DNA from: Phorcus lineatus
Taxonomy: Eukaryota; Mollusca; Gastropoda; Trochida; Trochidae
Assembly (NCBI GenBank): GCA_921293015.1
Contig: OV121092.1
Coordinates: forward strand, 13,832,001 to 13,896,000
Direction: 5' to 3'
Length of the DNA stretch: 64,000 nt
Shown here in pieces: positions 1 to 13,324 of this stretch; position 1 is the first letter of the stretch, and each line of letters begins with the position of its first letter. The position numbers and the translations under genes were made by a program. Below the pieces are notes generated by a model. It had not been told where the DNA came from. It searched no databases and saw nothing but the letters and a program-made list of their open reading frames with translations.

Positions 1-590
1 TAAGCTTTAAGTAAAGTGTTATAGACGAGGGTCAAATTATTAGCTTTAGGTAAAGTGTTGCATACGAGTGTCAACTGAAAAGCTTTAAGTAAAGTGTTAC
101 AGACGAGAGTCAACTTAGAATCTTTCAGTAAAGTGTTACAGACGAGCGTCAATTTATAAGTTTTAAGTAAAGTGTTACAGACGAGTGTCAAGTTATTAGC
201 TGTTAGTAATTTGTTACAGACGAGTGTCAAATTATTAGCTTCAGGTAAAGTGTTACAGACGAGTGTCAAATTATTAGCTTAAGGTAAAGTGTTACAGACG
301 AGTGTCAAATTATTAGCTGTAAGTAAAGAGTTACAGACGAGTGTCAAGTTATTAGCTGTTAGTAATTTTTATTACAGACGAGTGTCAAATTATTAGCTTC
401 AGGTAAAGTGTGACAGACGAGTGTCAAATTATTAGCTTAAGGTAAAGTGTTACAGACGTGTGTCAAATTATTAGCTGTAGGGTAAAGTATTACAGGCGAG
501 GGTCAAGTTATTAGCTTAAGGTAAAGTGTTACAGACGAGTGTCAAATTATTAGCTTTAGATAAAGTATTACAGACGAATATAAGTTTAAT
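1..590. repeat. 39-bp tandem satellite, about 15 copies, continuing off the left edge
   Basis: Unit core is gtaaagtgttacagacgag followed by tgtcaaattattagct; period 39 bp. Copies from 198, 237, 276 and 315 recur in the same order at 354, 395, 434 and 473, so a four-unit (about 156-bp) higher-order repeat is present. One copy (354) has a 2-bp insertion. The last copies decay near 580. Confidence 0.95.
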
Positions 591-1739
591 GTAAAATTGA
601 ATGTATATCGTTTACAAACGAGAGTTTACCGTCATATATAACCACCTCCCCTCATTTTCCCTCTATTCCATTAATTCATTTGAAAAATAGAATGTAGTGA
701 AAGTAAATATACAACGATCAGCTTTAACAGAAAAATTCTTTGAAAAGACATCTTTTTTTTTTTTAAACAATTTTTTTATGTAACATGTTAGAAGTTGCAC
801 TAAAACACCACTCGTTAAAAATTAATCAACTGTGAAATATATATTGTAAAAAAATTCTAAGGCATATTTATTTGCAATGCGTTATATCTTTGAGACTCCT
901 CGCTGCGGATTATTTCATTATTTTCATGAATCATTTAAGTTTAGACCCAGACTAACTTCATCACTTTCTTTTGTGCTTCGACCTCCTAACTCCTTCAAAA
1001 GAATTAAAGGATTATTTTCGATTTAAATAGTTTAATTTGCATGAAGTAGTTGTTCAGAATAACTTTCGATTAAAAAAGTTTCATTTGCAAGAAGTGGTTG
1101 TTCACATAAAAACTTATTTTCTTCTTAAAGCTTATGGATAATATATGTTCCCATGTTCTAGCTTATGAATGCAAACAGTTCCGTCATGCAAATGGTACAA
1201 AACTTTGCAGCAACCCTTATTGTCTACCTTTCTTGCATCAATGCGGAACCTTATGGTGAATTTTATGTCTTCCTTTCATCTGTGTTATCATGAAATTTCA
1301 TAGAAGATATTATATGAGTGTCCATGACATATTATGTTTACGACAAAAGTGCCTAAATATTAGTATTTCCCGAGCGAGGGATATACTGATATCTAAGCAT
1401 TAGTGTAGTGAACATAGTATGCATGTACACGGATATGATAGTCTCTTTATTACCAGAGTCGCGAAATCAAAGGAAATCATCAAAATCAACCCCCAAGCAC
1501 AGGCGAATTACCCGCCGTAGTAGCATTTCGAACGCAAAGTCATAGTCGGACTGTGACGTCAAATCATTGTTAATTAAGTGACGTCACACTGAAAAAGTGA
1601 CATTTTGCCCTAAGGCATCATATGAAAAATATTGACCCCGATATAGTTGCTCTCGTAGGTAATAAACAGCCTTATGCTTGTTGCGAGAAATAGATCTTAC
1701 TTGATAACATATGTAATATGTTATTAACAAATCGTATCT
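591..1739. other. No gene recognised
   Basis: AT-rich DNA with short homopolymers; a diverged partner of the 1740-2045 repeat at 1140-1260, and the CRE pair at 1554-1586. No exon-like frame with splice sites was seen. Confidence 0.5.
1554..1586. promoter_or_regulatory. Two perfect CRE palindromes
   Basis: TGACGTCA at 1554-1561 and 1579-1586, 25 bp apart, in non-coding DNA about 9 kb before the first recognised cyclase exon. No TATA or start site was identified nearby. Confidence 0.3.
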
Positions 1740-2045
1740 ATTATCTTATGTTTTCTCATCGGAATGCAAGTTCCACGTTCGTCATGCTGATGGTAGAAAA
1801 GTAGAAAAGTTTGCACTAACCTCTATTATCTAACCTTATCGCCCTTTATGGATTCTGTCGGTGCATTATTGATGGGTCAGGGTGATCGCGAGGTAAACAG
1901 AAGCATCCTCCTAATGTTTGTCTTGGCATTCGACCCATCAGACGCAGTGTCTATAGCTTGCTGTTGTTTATCCTGGACATTAATTCCAATTGACACGAAT
2001 TTGGAAAAACATTGGTTTAGGCATGACAGGTTGCGAAGACCTTGA
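1740..2045 (+). repeat. Dispersed repeat, copy 1
   Basis: About 230 bp shared with 9800-10030 (same orientation), including cggtgcattattgatgggtc and gttcatcatgctg-like flanks. A weaker relative lies at 1140-1260, and its distal part recurs at about 6480-6560. The 65-codon frame in copy 1 is broken in copy 2, so it is not treated as a gene. Confidence 0.75.
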
Positions 2046-2049
2046 ATTA

Positions 2050-4960
2050 GAATTTAAAGTTTTCATTGACATGAAGTTAGTGGAACTCGTTTCAGGGTAA
2101 CAAGTGAAATAAAGGATGATATTCGGAAGAGGAAAGTGACGAAGTTATTAAAACGAATATTTTATTGATGCAGAATAAGAAGAATTCTTTCTGGGATGAA
2201 AATTTCAGTGCATCTTTATTAAAAATAGAAAAGATGATAATTGAGTTATCAAAATCACATTTCATTGATAAGAAATGGGATTCGTTCACAGGTGAAATTT
2301 TACTTTTTAAAGCTAGGTTCATAGTATTATCATCACATTTATGTGTAATTGAAATTATGATCATATACTTTGTTTAGATAATGAGATGGTAAGTTAATTG
2401 TTAGCTCAGAAGTGAAATGCAATTTTAATGTAATGTTGATTCAGTTCAAATAATATTTCATGCATCATTGTAAACATTTTCACCCAATGAATCTCTGATA
2501 TTTTATAAATTTGATATTCTTATCACAAATTTTGGAAATATGTTTTCAAAATGATAAAGCTACTTTTCTGTTAGCAAGCAAGAATCTATTTACCTTTCAC
2601 TACTAACATTATGATCAAAATAATTAAGATACATTTGCAATTGTCAAATTGAATAAACGTGACAAGCCATTGGCAAGCCAAGCCTGTCATAACCGAGTTA
2701 TCCATCAACTGATTCAATGCAAAACACTCTTAACATTCCTATTGACACAAATTTTATATTATCTATTAGTGTCGTATGTCTACTTTAGATCTGTAGTGAC
2801 ACAAATTTGACACATCAAACTAAATAAAATCACCTTTATTAAGATGAAATGTTAGAAAATGTATTTCTCTAGTCTTACTTGTACGTCTGTTAACAACACA
2901 AGCGTAACACATCTGAGTGGATCAGGAACTTATTGATGTACTAGATGGCTTGCAGATAATAGGTGTTTATCTCATAAACTGTGTGTAGTCGATAATTGCT
3001 GCTTTAAACATGCTTAATTTATTAGCCGGAGTGCTGAGATTATGATCCAGTTATTTACTGCAAGGTGAAAATCGACAGGTGTTTCTTCATAACAAGACTC
3101 ATGGGTCTTTTAGAAAAAGATCTTCCTTAAAAGAGGATGCGTGTTGTTGTTTTACTAGCTTATTTCTGTTGAAATAAGTGAAGTTATGTGTGAACCTACA
3201 AAAGGATCATTAATAGTAATTGTACATTTATATATTTATATTTCATCAAATGGTCAACAGGTGCAGAAACCTTAACGAAATGTTGTAATTGTGCATATAT
3301 TATGATGATGATGATGATGATATGTCCATTTGTATGATGCCATATTCACACGCTATGGAATGCTCATGTGTGTATCGAAACAAAAAAACTAGACAAGTTC
3401 ATCCTTTCACAAAGCTCTAAGGTGATCGTAAGTCCTTAAGGTAACCTTAGTGCAATGTTAAAGAATGGAAGTTTATGTTAACCTTAGTTAAGGTTGCTTT
3501 GTGAAAGCAGACCCTGGTCAACAAGTCACCTAAAATATGTCTTGAAGAGATGGGTCTTCACTGACGATTTGAATGAGTCATGGTTGGTTACTGTTTCGAT
3601 TGCATTTAAAAGACATTTCCACAGAGAGGGCGCAGCAAAGCTTAAAGAGCCACTGCGTGATTTTCATAACGAATTATTTATGTGGTATGTGGTGATATGA
3701 AATCAAAACATCTTAACTTCTCATGTCCAAAAGACATGTTTATGACAAATACTTGTTTTCCATGAAAATCTAATAACAGCCTTATAAATGCACAGGGTGT
3801 AGATATCACATCCAATATACATGGATACTAGTTATGTAACCTAACAAACACTATCAACTCCTAACTGCCCTCCTGGCTGTTTTAGATAAGTCTCCAAAAT
3901 TACGTTTTACTATTTGACGCGCGCCACTGTCCGGTTTTCGATCAAAATTGCGATGTTCTACCTTTATATTGTCACTGTAAAAAAAACCCAATAAGCTTTA
4001 AAATGTGTCTTTTTGGTAACAGTCGATACTTCGCGATCAAAAGACACCATTGATTAAGTTTGGCATATATGACTCCAACAACTCACGGAGTGGCTCTTTA
4101 ACTATCTGTAGCCATAGTTCTTAAGATGTCTTGTCTTATGTCTAATCGTATCCATTTGACGATTAGTATTCAATGAAAAATTAAGGTATACCAGCAATAA
4201 TGCACCGTTCAGTATAAAAACAACGTTTGTTGACAGTGTAATAAGATACACCAGCTATTCAGTGCAGTTTCAATTCACAACAGGTCAATTCCAGAGCTAC
4301 TGTGTGGACGTTTAAGGATAGCAGGTATCCCCTGATATCAACACACACTTAGATGATCCAAATGTAAACACATTAAACACATTAAGCACTTTAAAAGAAC
4401 ATATCTAGGATGGTTCAATGGTATAGCAAAACTTCAAAGCCTTTAATACAGTCTAGGTCCACATTAAGCAAGTCTAGATTGACTGAATACATAGGAGCCC
4501 GAAGAAAAGAATATATAGATGAAGGAAAAGTCAATTATTAGAATATTTCATAGACTAAATTTAAGTCTAAGAGAGTACGATTATAAAAATTTCTTACTTC
4601 AATGTTCCCGTTGTGTATTTTAGGCAATCAGTTTTTGATAGCAAACGTTAAATAGCCAATGTATTGTATCACTGTGTATAGGTGACGGGACTGTGGTACA
4701 TGTTATCAAAATTCAAAAATGAACTTATCTTCATAGAGAAAAACCTGTTTAGTCAATTAGATTATCCATAGTCCCAGAAGAAATGATCACTTATCAACCG
4801 ATGAATGTGGTCAATTTTAATGATTAAGTTGGGTTAAAAGGATCCACGTAGTATACCGTACTTGATATTTGATAAGTACTCCTTTTATGGACTTTTAAAG
4901 ATTATTTTAAAGATTGGAACATTGTTAAGGACAAATTTTAACATCACTTTAGCAGTCATA
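2050..4960. other. No gene recognised
   Basis: Non-coding AT-rich DNA. It holds an (ATG)n run of about seven units near 3301-3321 and the foldback at 3404-3507. The short frames on either strand have no family resemblance. Confidence 0.5.
3404..3507. repeat. Small foldback (MITE-like) element
   Basis: Inverted ends: ctttcacaaagctctaaggt at 3404 and the reverse complement of ggttgctttgtgaaag at 3492-3507, with further AAGGTAACCTTA-type palindromes inside. About 104 bp in all. A non-autonomous DNA transposon is likely. Confidence 0.6.
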
Positions 4961-5029
4961 AGAAACTGTCCCTTGGCAATAAAGTTTTCATTATCCATGC
5001 AGTGCCATGCTAAAGTGGGTGGTCATGTA

Positions 5030-5580
5030 CTTATAATATGATATTATTACCCACGTGGGACTTTGTAAAGGGGTTTCATAACAATCTGTTATGACATATG
5101 TGTCATAACACCTTCGAGTGATTTGATTGGCTGATACATGAGTTTTGAAGTTACCGGTACTACTTTCATCAGCTATTTCATTCATGATTTCCATTCATAT
5201 GTTTTCGTTCCTAGGCACACGAAAAAAGAGAATTTTCATAATATAATCGAATAAAATTTATTTTTCATTGTGGTTACATGCAAAGCTTTTCTTTCCTTTA
5301 ATAACTGAATGTACGTAAATAAATAGAAAAACGATACAATCTAAATAAGTAACAAAATTCGTCTGCTGGGTCTATCGGTACTCATGTAAACAAAGATGGC
5401 CAAGCGTCGCCGTATATTGTTTACAGTGACTTGTCCTCTGAAGAAAAATAGTTGCAAGTGACTGAAAAGCTTGAATGAGCCAAGGCTCGTGAAAAAGCAA
5501 AATTATTTCACTTGAGACATTAACTTGATATGAAAGGGGAAGCTCGTTTGATATCCTATAAATATAACCGAAAGCAAAGT
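5030..5580 (+). repeat. Dispersed repeat with an inverted copy at 55.4-55.85 kb
   Basis: Two blocks, about 5040-5100 (taaaggggtttcataacaat and following) and about 5450-5565 (agccaaggctcgtg and ataacttgatatgaaagggg-like), recur in reverse order and orientation at 55785-55850 and 55385-55495. Spacing is similar, so both are copies of one element of about 0.5 kb. Confidence 0.75.
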
Positions 5581-5789
5581 TCATCTTACACTGACTTCAG
5601 GAATGAAATGTCTTATTCCAATCTGCATCATCCTAAAGTGTGTCATATCAGTGTGATTACCACACTATAAACAGCCGTAAGCCCTACATCGCTGTGTCAT
5701 GGATTAGTTCCTCAAAATCTGAAATATTGCAATAATGCCCCTGGGCAAATAATACCAAGACATTGGCAGTCACAAAAACGTATAGAAGT

Positions 5790-6230
5790 TCCAGCCTTTT
5801 CATGATTCTAGACAATGAGATCATTGCCCTTGGCAATAATGTTTTCATTATCCCAGTAACGCCTTATTAAAGCAACTGTTAATATCAAGCAGGCTAATAA
5901 AGATCTCAAACTGTCGCAAATACCTTGTACTTAAGAACTGCTGGTCTCCAAAACTTGTAAATCCAACCTTCCAGGAGCTTAAAGTAGTTTTATTACTCTT
6001 ATAGGTAGCAAATTGGACTACAGGGATTAAAAGAAAGATGGAGATACACCAGGCAAAGTATAGCAAACCGCTTGACAGCCCATGATGAACAATTCTGTCA
6101 TTACCTCCCTTGTTTTGAATTCTCCATGGAAGGAGATCGATAAATGAGATTGTGAGCTCTTCGAAGCAATTTATCTGTGTAAAGGGTTCTTTGGAAGCGT
6201 GTTTTATCATGGAAACTGGCAAAATTGACG
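5790..6230 (-). repeat. Inverted repeat arm 1 (about 440 bp)
   Basis: The reverse complement matches 8200-8640 along its length: shared blocks include gcctgcttgatattaacagt, tttggagaccag, tttatcgatctc and agagtaataaaactac. Both arms contain open frames on the same element strand (124 and 93 codons), but the aligned bases are read in different frames, so coding is not conserved. A partial third copy of the end (ttggcaataaagttttcatt) is at about 4972-5000. Confidence 0.82.
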
Positions 6231-8199
6231 CTGTTGATTAAGTGAGGGTCATAGGGCGCCTTTGACATTGGTCATTGGATAGAGCTATGTTAAGTGATCG
6301 CTGCAGCTAATGTCTGAGATTTTCAACTTTCTGGGAAACTTATTTACTTGTTTTTCAAAGTTTTCATGATTTTTGCCAATTTCAATGGCAAAGTGTAAGG
6401 TTCCTTTGGGCGGAATATTTTGAATACCATTTGAAGCATTAAATCAAATAAATTAAAGGAATCAGTTTCATCCTCGTTGACGTTTATTGAATTGGAAATT
6501 AATTCTTTCAGGAATGACAGGTGCAACACGAATTGAATAAGAAAGGCAAAGTTTTCATTGACATGGAATATGACCAATATTCTTGTAATGACAGCGCGAC
6601 AGAAGATGATAATTTGCATATCAGAAACAAAGTTATTAAACAACAATTTTAAATAACATAGCTTAAGAAATAGGACTGCTAATGAGCTGTAGCTGAAATA
6701 CATGTTTGGTTATAAGATTAATTATCCAATCAAAGTTCATCCAAACTTTTATTTCTATTTAAAATCTGTATTATTACCTATTTGAATTGACAATGAAAAT
6801 GACACCTTTTTGAACAAAATAAAATTGATGGCTAAAACATATAGCCATGAATTCTTTCAGAGATGAATTGTACAAAGATCTGAACACCTCTCATTCCTAA
6901 ATAATTATTAAGTTAATCTTATAACAAATCTATGTATTCAGTGAATCATACAGGCAAACCACGTACATGCCATTCAAAGTAATATCTTGAAACTTTGGCA
7001 AGTAGAAGTTCCTTTAAGAATGCTTTGTATTCAGTTCCTCCTCTGAATAAGATCTACTCGATTCATACTGGCATCGTTCTACAAGATGGGTTAAGTGTTT
7101 GATGTGATCTTCAGATATCCATCTTTTATCAGTTTAGGGAACTTAATTTACTGAAGGAGCTTGATAGATTAGAAAGAAAGGAGAAAAAAGGCTGGGAATG
7201 GCACCAGCGGCTGATAGATTCAGGAGGTAATATATTTTTAAGAAATCCAAAGATCAAACTAAGAAGGAGTTTTATTTTCATCTTTACATACATTTTTTGG
7301 TATCCTTTTTAGTCCTTGAGTATATGCTTATTGCCACATAGAAAAGAAGGAAGGAACGTGACAAAAGTCATTTCGTTTTTCCTCTTTAGCCTGGCTCAAC
7401 TATTTATTCTAAAAAATTATGAATGTACACATAAATACTTATAAATACAACAGGTATCACTGTTATTAGTTGTAGTTGTACTATTTTAGGCATGCAACCA
7501 TTTCATATCTTTTCAATATTCGGCCTATGTATGCAATCAATATATAATTTGTTTTGTCGTCTGTCTAAAGAAAATGATTTTTATTGACTTGAAATCAATG
7601 TCATATTCAAGATTGCCTTGGTAGTTGTTGCAAAATGGTAGTTGTTAACACATGGGGCAATTTCACCAATGCAAAACTGATGAACTAATACAAGCATGTT
7701 AATTCATTTTTGCAGCACCATAACCTCTTCCCCGCTATATATTATTTTTCTTAATAAAGTTCCGATGCATACATTTTGTATACAGAAAGCTGTTAGATAA
7801 ATATGACATTTTACTCTACCGACTCTTCAAATTTCCATCTGCGGCATGTTTAGATTTACATTTTAAGAAGAAAGCAGATATGCCTTCATTAAGATAATAA
7901 CTTACTTACAGATTACTTCAGCGATTGCTTTCAAAAGATCTCCAAAGGTAAAATATAAAATAAAAAAAACAGATTGATAAACGTAGACGAAGGTGAAATT
8001 AATTTCGAAACATCATCTTCTTTGATGCCTTGAATTGTCTTCACAATATTCCGGGCATAATAACCTTAACCCCTGAGATTGAAATTGGCCAAAGTCATGA
8101 AAACCTTGTAAAAATAAATCAATTTGGCTTGTAGTTTTCTTCACGTCTATTAGAATCAGCGTTAACTCTACTTGCTTCTATCCCAATGGCAATATCGAA
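6231..8199. other. No gene recognised
   Basis: Spacer between the inverted arms. A 119-codon frame on the - strand (6344-6703) has no recognisable family, and part of its DNA (about 6480-6560) belongs to the dispersed repeat of 1740/9800. Confidence 0.45.
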
Positions 8200-8640
8200 A
8201 CCATCTGAAGACCCTCATTTGATTAACAACTCTATATTTTTACCAGCTGCAATAATAAAATGTGCTCCCAAAAGGTCCCCTAGCACAGATACAGAGAAGT
8301 GTTCACCATCTCATTTATCGATCTCTCTCCATGGGGAATTCATAAACATGGGAGGAATTAAGAGCATGGGTTCATCATGGCTTGTAAAGCAGTTTGCTAT
8401 ACACTGCCTGGTTTATCTCCATCTTCCTCCAAATCCCTATGGTTTAGTTGGTCACCTACGAGAGTAATAAAACTACGCTCTTCTCCTGGATTTACGAGTT
8501 TTGGAGACCAGAGGTTCGATGTATCGGTAATAGTTAGAGATCTTTACTTGCCTGCTTGATATTAACAGTTGCTTTAATATGGCACTGCTGGGATGATGAA
8601 AACACTTTTGCCAATGGCAATTGTCTCATTTTCTAGGTGC
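8200..8640 (+). repeat. Inverted repeat arm 2 (about 440 bp)
   Basis: Partner of 5790-6230, with about 2 kb of unique DNA between the arms. Moderate divergence with indels suggests an old insertion pair rather than a recent one. Confidence 0.82.
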
Positions 8641-10784
8641 TTGACACTTTCTTTACGCATTTGTAACTTTGTGATTGCAAATGTCTTGATATTATTTTCC
8701 CAAGGCAATAGTGAAATGTTTCCAATTTTGAAGGTCTAAGACATCATAAATTGATATCGGATGATGTTATTATTATGGTTGTTATTATCTGACATTGATA
8801 CTGAGCCTCTGTGATGATCTTGTGAAAATTAGAATAAGAAATTGTTAAAACAAGACCTTTATCAAATGTCTTATGTTCTTTACTTTCGAGACCCCAAAAA
8901 GCAAAGAGCATCAAGATTTACTGTTTTGAGCTTTATCAAGCTTCTATTCTGTAAAAATAACTTGTTTTTTTTACCGATTTGATTGCGGATATCCTTAAAA
9001 CCAGAAAACTTAGTGATGGTCTTATATTAGGTTTGTAATGATTGTTTCCTGATCCCCTTCGTATTTCCAAGCTCTTTCTTTTTATGGCTCTTACTGTTTC
9101 TGTTATGCTTTTTTTATACAATAAGAATCCGTTTTATTGGCTTGGGCGCGTAACTTACGACTACATTCAAAATCTCTACTGTTTGATGAATTAATTAGGT
9201 GTAATTCAATTATTTATGCATTAATCCACAGTGAATTAATCATTAGCCTTCAAGTTAATCTAATGAAAACACACAAAGGGGTCGATACTTTACATGCATA
9301 TATTTGTTCATTATCATTAAGATTCCTCCGTTTTTTCCTTTAACTCTGTATATTGTCAAATTCTGTTGAGAAACGTAAATACATATTTTTGTATATTTTA
9401 TTAATTGTATTGACAATGAAATATGTAAATATGTAAATATACAATGATATGATGAGCTTTCAGTCATTGGCAATTGTGATAAAAAGGAACACCAAGGTCG
9501 AATAGCTAAATTTTAGAATAACCGTGAAAAAAAACCGAGTTTTCTATATATAGTTAATACCCACACATAAGTAATTTCTTTTCTTTTCCATTACCATGTT
9601 ATCATGGAAATTATCATCAACTGGTTCCCTGCAGGAAGACCAAAACAATTGAAAGATTAATTAATAAGGACAAACGTAGACTTTTTACATGCAATAAATC
9701 GTCAAGGAAAACTTATTTTCAAAAGAAGCATTGAATGCACTAAGAACAAATGTCATGCTTTAGAATGGGAATGCACAAAGTTGCCCGTTCGCTATGCATA
9801 TGATATATAAGTTTGCACCAACCTCCATTATCTAACCTTAGCTTGTTTTGTCGACTCTGCCGGTGCATTATTGATGGGTCAGGGTGATCTCTGTGTAAAC
9901 AGAAGCATCCACGCGGTGTTTGTCTTGGCACTCAACCGTCAAATGCAGTGTCTATAACTCTCCCCTGTTTATCGCGGCCATTAATTTCCATTCACATGGA
10001 ATTGGAAATGAATTCTTTCAGGGATGGCAGGTGCAACTCGTCTTTAATGAGAATGTGAACATTACAAACAAAGTTATCAAAGTCAAACTTTCAAAAACAT
10101 GGACTTAGAAGAAATATTTTCTGGGGTGACAGTTTGAATTGTGGATTGCAAATAGAATGATGAAATGCCCAAGAATTAATTTAAACATACACGTTCATTG
10201 GCATTGATTTAAAAATGAACTCACTCATGATCGTGGAAAGTAGGTGAATAAGATGAATGGGGTTTTTGGTGTGTTTTTTTTATACAAGGAAGAAGAATAA
10301 GAAGATTGTTGGGATTGTACCTGTATATGATTATGGTATAATAATAAGAAGAGATGTATGAGACTAAACTAAAGATTGAAATGGATATTGATATTGACAG
10401 TGAAATGAATCTTGAATTGTCAAGACCATCAAAATATAAAAACACGCGAAAAAATTAAATTGACTGATCAAAAGAGGCAACGCACCTTTGATAATAATAT
10501 GAAAGCTAAAACTAGGTTTCAAAACTCAAGATCACTTCACGCGAATTCATCAATTGCCTCTTTCAAAGTTGCCAAATACAATCTATCTTTGTTGAATAGT
10601 AAAGTAACAAACAAAGATAACATAATCGTATCATATGATTTCTTTTCTTATGGATGTTGGTGAGAATTATCATCACCGTTGTCATCCTCGACCTTATCAT
10701 CACAATCATCATAACCATGCTCAAGTTATCATCATTAGCATGTCATTAGTGTTATTCTAATTTTCATTATTTTATTATTTTCAG
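8641..10784. other. No gene recognised before the first cyclase exon
   Basis: AT-rich DNA with the dispersed repeat copy at 9800-10040. No exon for spans 1-5 of the cyclase was found here or further left. Confidence 0.45.
9800..10040 (+). repeat. Dispersed repeat, copy 2
   Basis: Same family as 1740-2045. It extends into attggaaatgaattctttca plus a gcaggtgcaac tail that is also seen near 6495-6530. Confidence 0.75.
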
Positions 10785-10934
10785 CTGGTGGCCAATGGAG
10801 TACTATTCCTGAGTGTAAACATAGCAGGTGTCTTTATTCACAATTTGACACAGAGGGCACAAAGGAAGACGTTTCTAGACACTCGGAATTGTATAGCAGC
10901 CCGACTTGAGATTCAAGAGGAAAACGAAAAATTG
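10785..10934 (+). CDS. ADCY1: AC exon 1 in window: span 6 and linker
   Basis: 150 nt, phase 0 to 0, residues 1-50. Acceptor tttcag|CTG, donor TTG|gtaggc. Encodes [19 protein letters not shown] (sixth membrane span) followed by a charged helix ending in EIQEENEKL, the signalling helix that leads into C1. Vertebrate AC1 has an exon of the same size and content at this place, preceded by one large first exon. Confidence 0.93.
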
Positions 10935-13279
10935 GTAGGCGTCAATAATTATTTTTAAAATCATCAGGTTATTTTCAAACTAAATTACACAAAATTTCAA
11001 CTTCTCAAAAAGAAAATACAATTGAAATGTCAACAAAGATTTTATATTAAAATGAAATCATATGAAGATGAATTACAATGACATTTAGCAATAAGCTTAA
11101 GGCTTTACCTACCATATCATATCAAACTAATATTTGTAGAGGGCTAATATCCAGGCCAAAGACCGCTTCTCAAAGGCTTATTTTTCCCCTCGATCATTGG
11201 AAATCGCTTTTCGTAAAACAATTTTTTACACTCTCAACTCCTTGCGTTGGCAAGATGCACACGGAGAAAATGTCACTAACAATCATAGCGAGGTATTAAT
11301 TTACAGCTTGATGTATTGGGCCAGGTATTCACATTTTTTGGTCCATGTCTATTACCAAACGGTTATCTTGTATTTTTTTAGAACAATGATTCGGAAAGGT
11401 TTAAAATTGATTCGATAAATCAAATGATGCTTTCCTGCTATGAATATAACTAATGCATGAGAAGTAATTACAACCATAGATTAATCAATTTGTGGTATTT
11501 AAGAATGTATTAAGATATGTCAATTCTTATATCGATATTTTGCATTTTCTTTCAGGAAAAACTTCTCCTTAGTGTATTACCACAGCATGTTGCTATGGAA
11601 ATGAAACATGACATGACCACGCCTCATCAGGGAATATTTCATAAAATCTATATACAGCGACATGATAATGTATCGTAAGTGTTTACTTTGTCTGACCTTA
11701 ATATTATGCCTGCCTCAAGAGATGAAATATTATAATAAATCAGAATAGTTTAAAATCGATATGTATATTTGCTCGCTCTATGGGGTGGAGGTTATGATCA
11801 TTTTAAACTGTACGAAGGTTTGGGATTTAAAAAGTAACCCGAGCATATATAAAGTATATGGAAAAGGGAAAGGGAAAATCCTTAAAATCCAATTTACTTA
11901 TCCATTGGAACTACCTTTATCTTTCATCAGATAAAATTCGGTGTTATGGTTAGCTTTCGTAAATGTCTACATTGGCTGAACTTTCCTGGACTAATACATT
12001 TTCCTCTATATGTAAATAAGTTATAAATACAACATTAGTTGTAAGGTATTTGGTATAAAATTTATATTTTCTCTGAGAATTATATTTATGACGTTCTTGT
12101 TCTTATATGAGATTCAACGATTATTACAGTTATATACAAATTAAAGATCAGTAGCTGAATCCAATAGTATCTTATTAGATGTGCATCAGAGGACAATGCT
12201 TAGAATAGAGAATCAATAATCTGTGAATTGTTTAGAGTAAGGGAATAATTGTTGTTGATGATATGAAGATCGAAAGTGAAACACTTATCCTGTGCATCCA
12301 CAATGAAAAACACTGCAGATTTAACGATTCAGAAAAAAAACAATTAACATTTGTTATACATATTGGTTGGTAAAATTTAAGTGATATAAATATATAAATA
12401 ACCAAATCTGACAATATTGATGACGTCACAATATTTGACATATTTTTAAAAAAATCATCTTTATTGATGAAGTTAAACCTTTTAATTAATCATTCGACAA
12501 TGTTCCAGTTAAGTACCTCTTACTTATATACATGTATCTCCACTTCGTTTGATTTTTGTTATAATTATGGTGCTGTAAATGAAACAGATGATGAGTATAT
12601 GAGGATATGAGTATTTATTTTGTATAGCTGGAAAGATAGGCATTAAACTATAATAAAAACTACACCCTTTTACGATCTACTTAGTTACATTATATTTGTG
12701 TATATTATGACTTAAATTCCAACTGATTGATAATCAACATCATTTATTTGTTTCAGAATATTATTTGCAGACATAGTCGGTTTCACCAATCTAGCATCTC
12801 AATGTACAGCACAGGAACTTGTGAGAATATTAAACGAACTATTTGGACGATTTGACCATCTTGCCAAGGTATGTCACGGCCACTCTTGCATTGAAAAAAG
12901 GTTTCAAACACTTTTTTTATAGAGAAAAGGGTAAAATTAAAAGATTTCATTTTTTTACAATCAAGTCAGTATCTAACCACCAAAAAACCCAAAGACATGT
13001 TCCTTGATGTCAAAACCAAAACGTTAGGGAGTTTTTAACTAGCTTCAAATCAGACATTTTCAGCAAATATTTTGACAAAATAAAACAATCAGAATTTCAT
13101 ATATGAATAAGAAGAGCTTATGAGATCCAAATATTAATTTTGCAATCTAGGCTTTTTTCTATGATTGGTAACGGGTCTTTACTTCAGAAAAACTTGTATC
13201 AAGACGAGGAGGGCATTCGTTTCATGAAACTAATGATAATAACATTGAAAGACCTCTTCGTTTGAATAAATGATGTGCA

Positions 13280-13324
<45 letters not shown>

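Noticed and set aside
1..590. 39-bp satellite as a 13-residue coding repeat on the - strand
   Set aside because: 39 is a multiple of three and many copies read openly (NNLTLVCNTLPKA), but copies with cttaagg have an in-frame stop and one copy has a 2-bp insertion.
1848..2045. 65-codon frame as an exon
   Set aside because: The DNA is a dispersed repeat; the second copy (about 9850) breaks the frame.
5848..6222. 124-codon frame on the - strand as a gene
   Set aside because: It overlaps the inverted repeat; the paired arm reads the same bases in a different frame, and there is no family resemblance.
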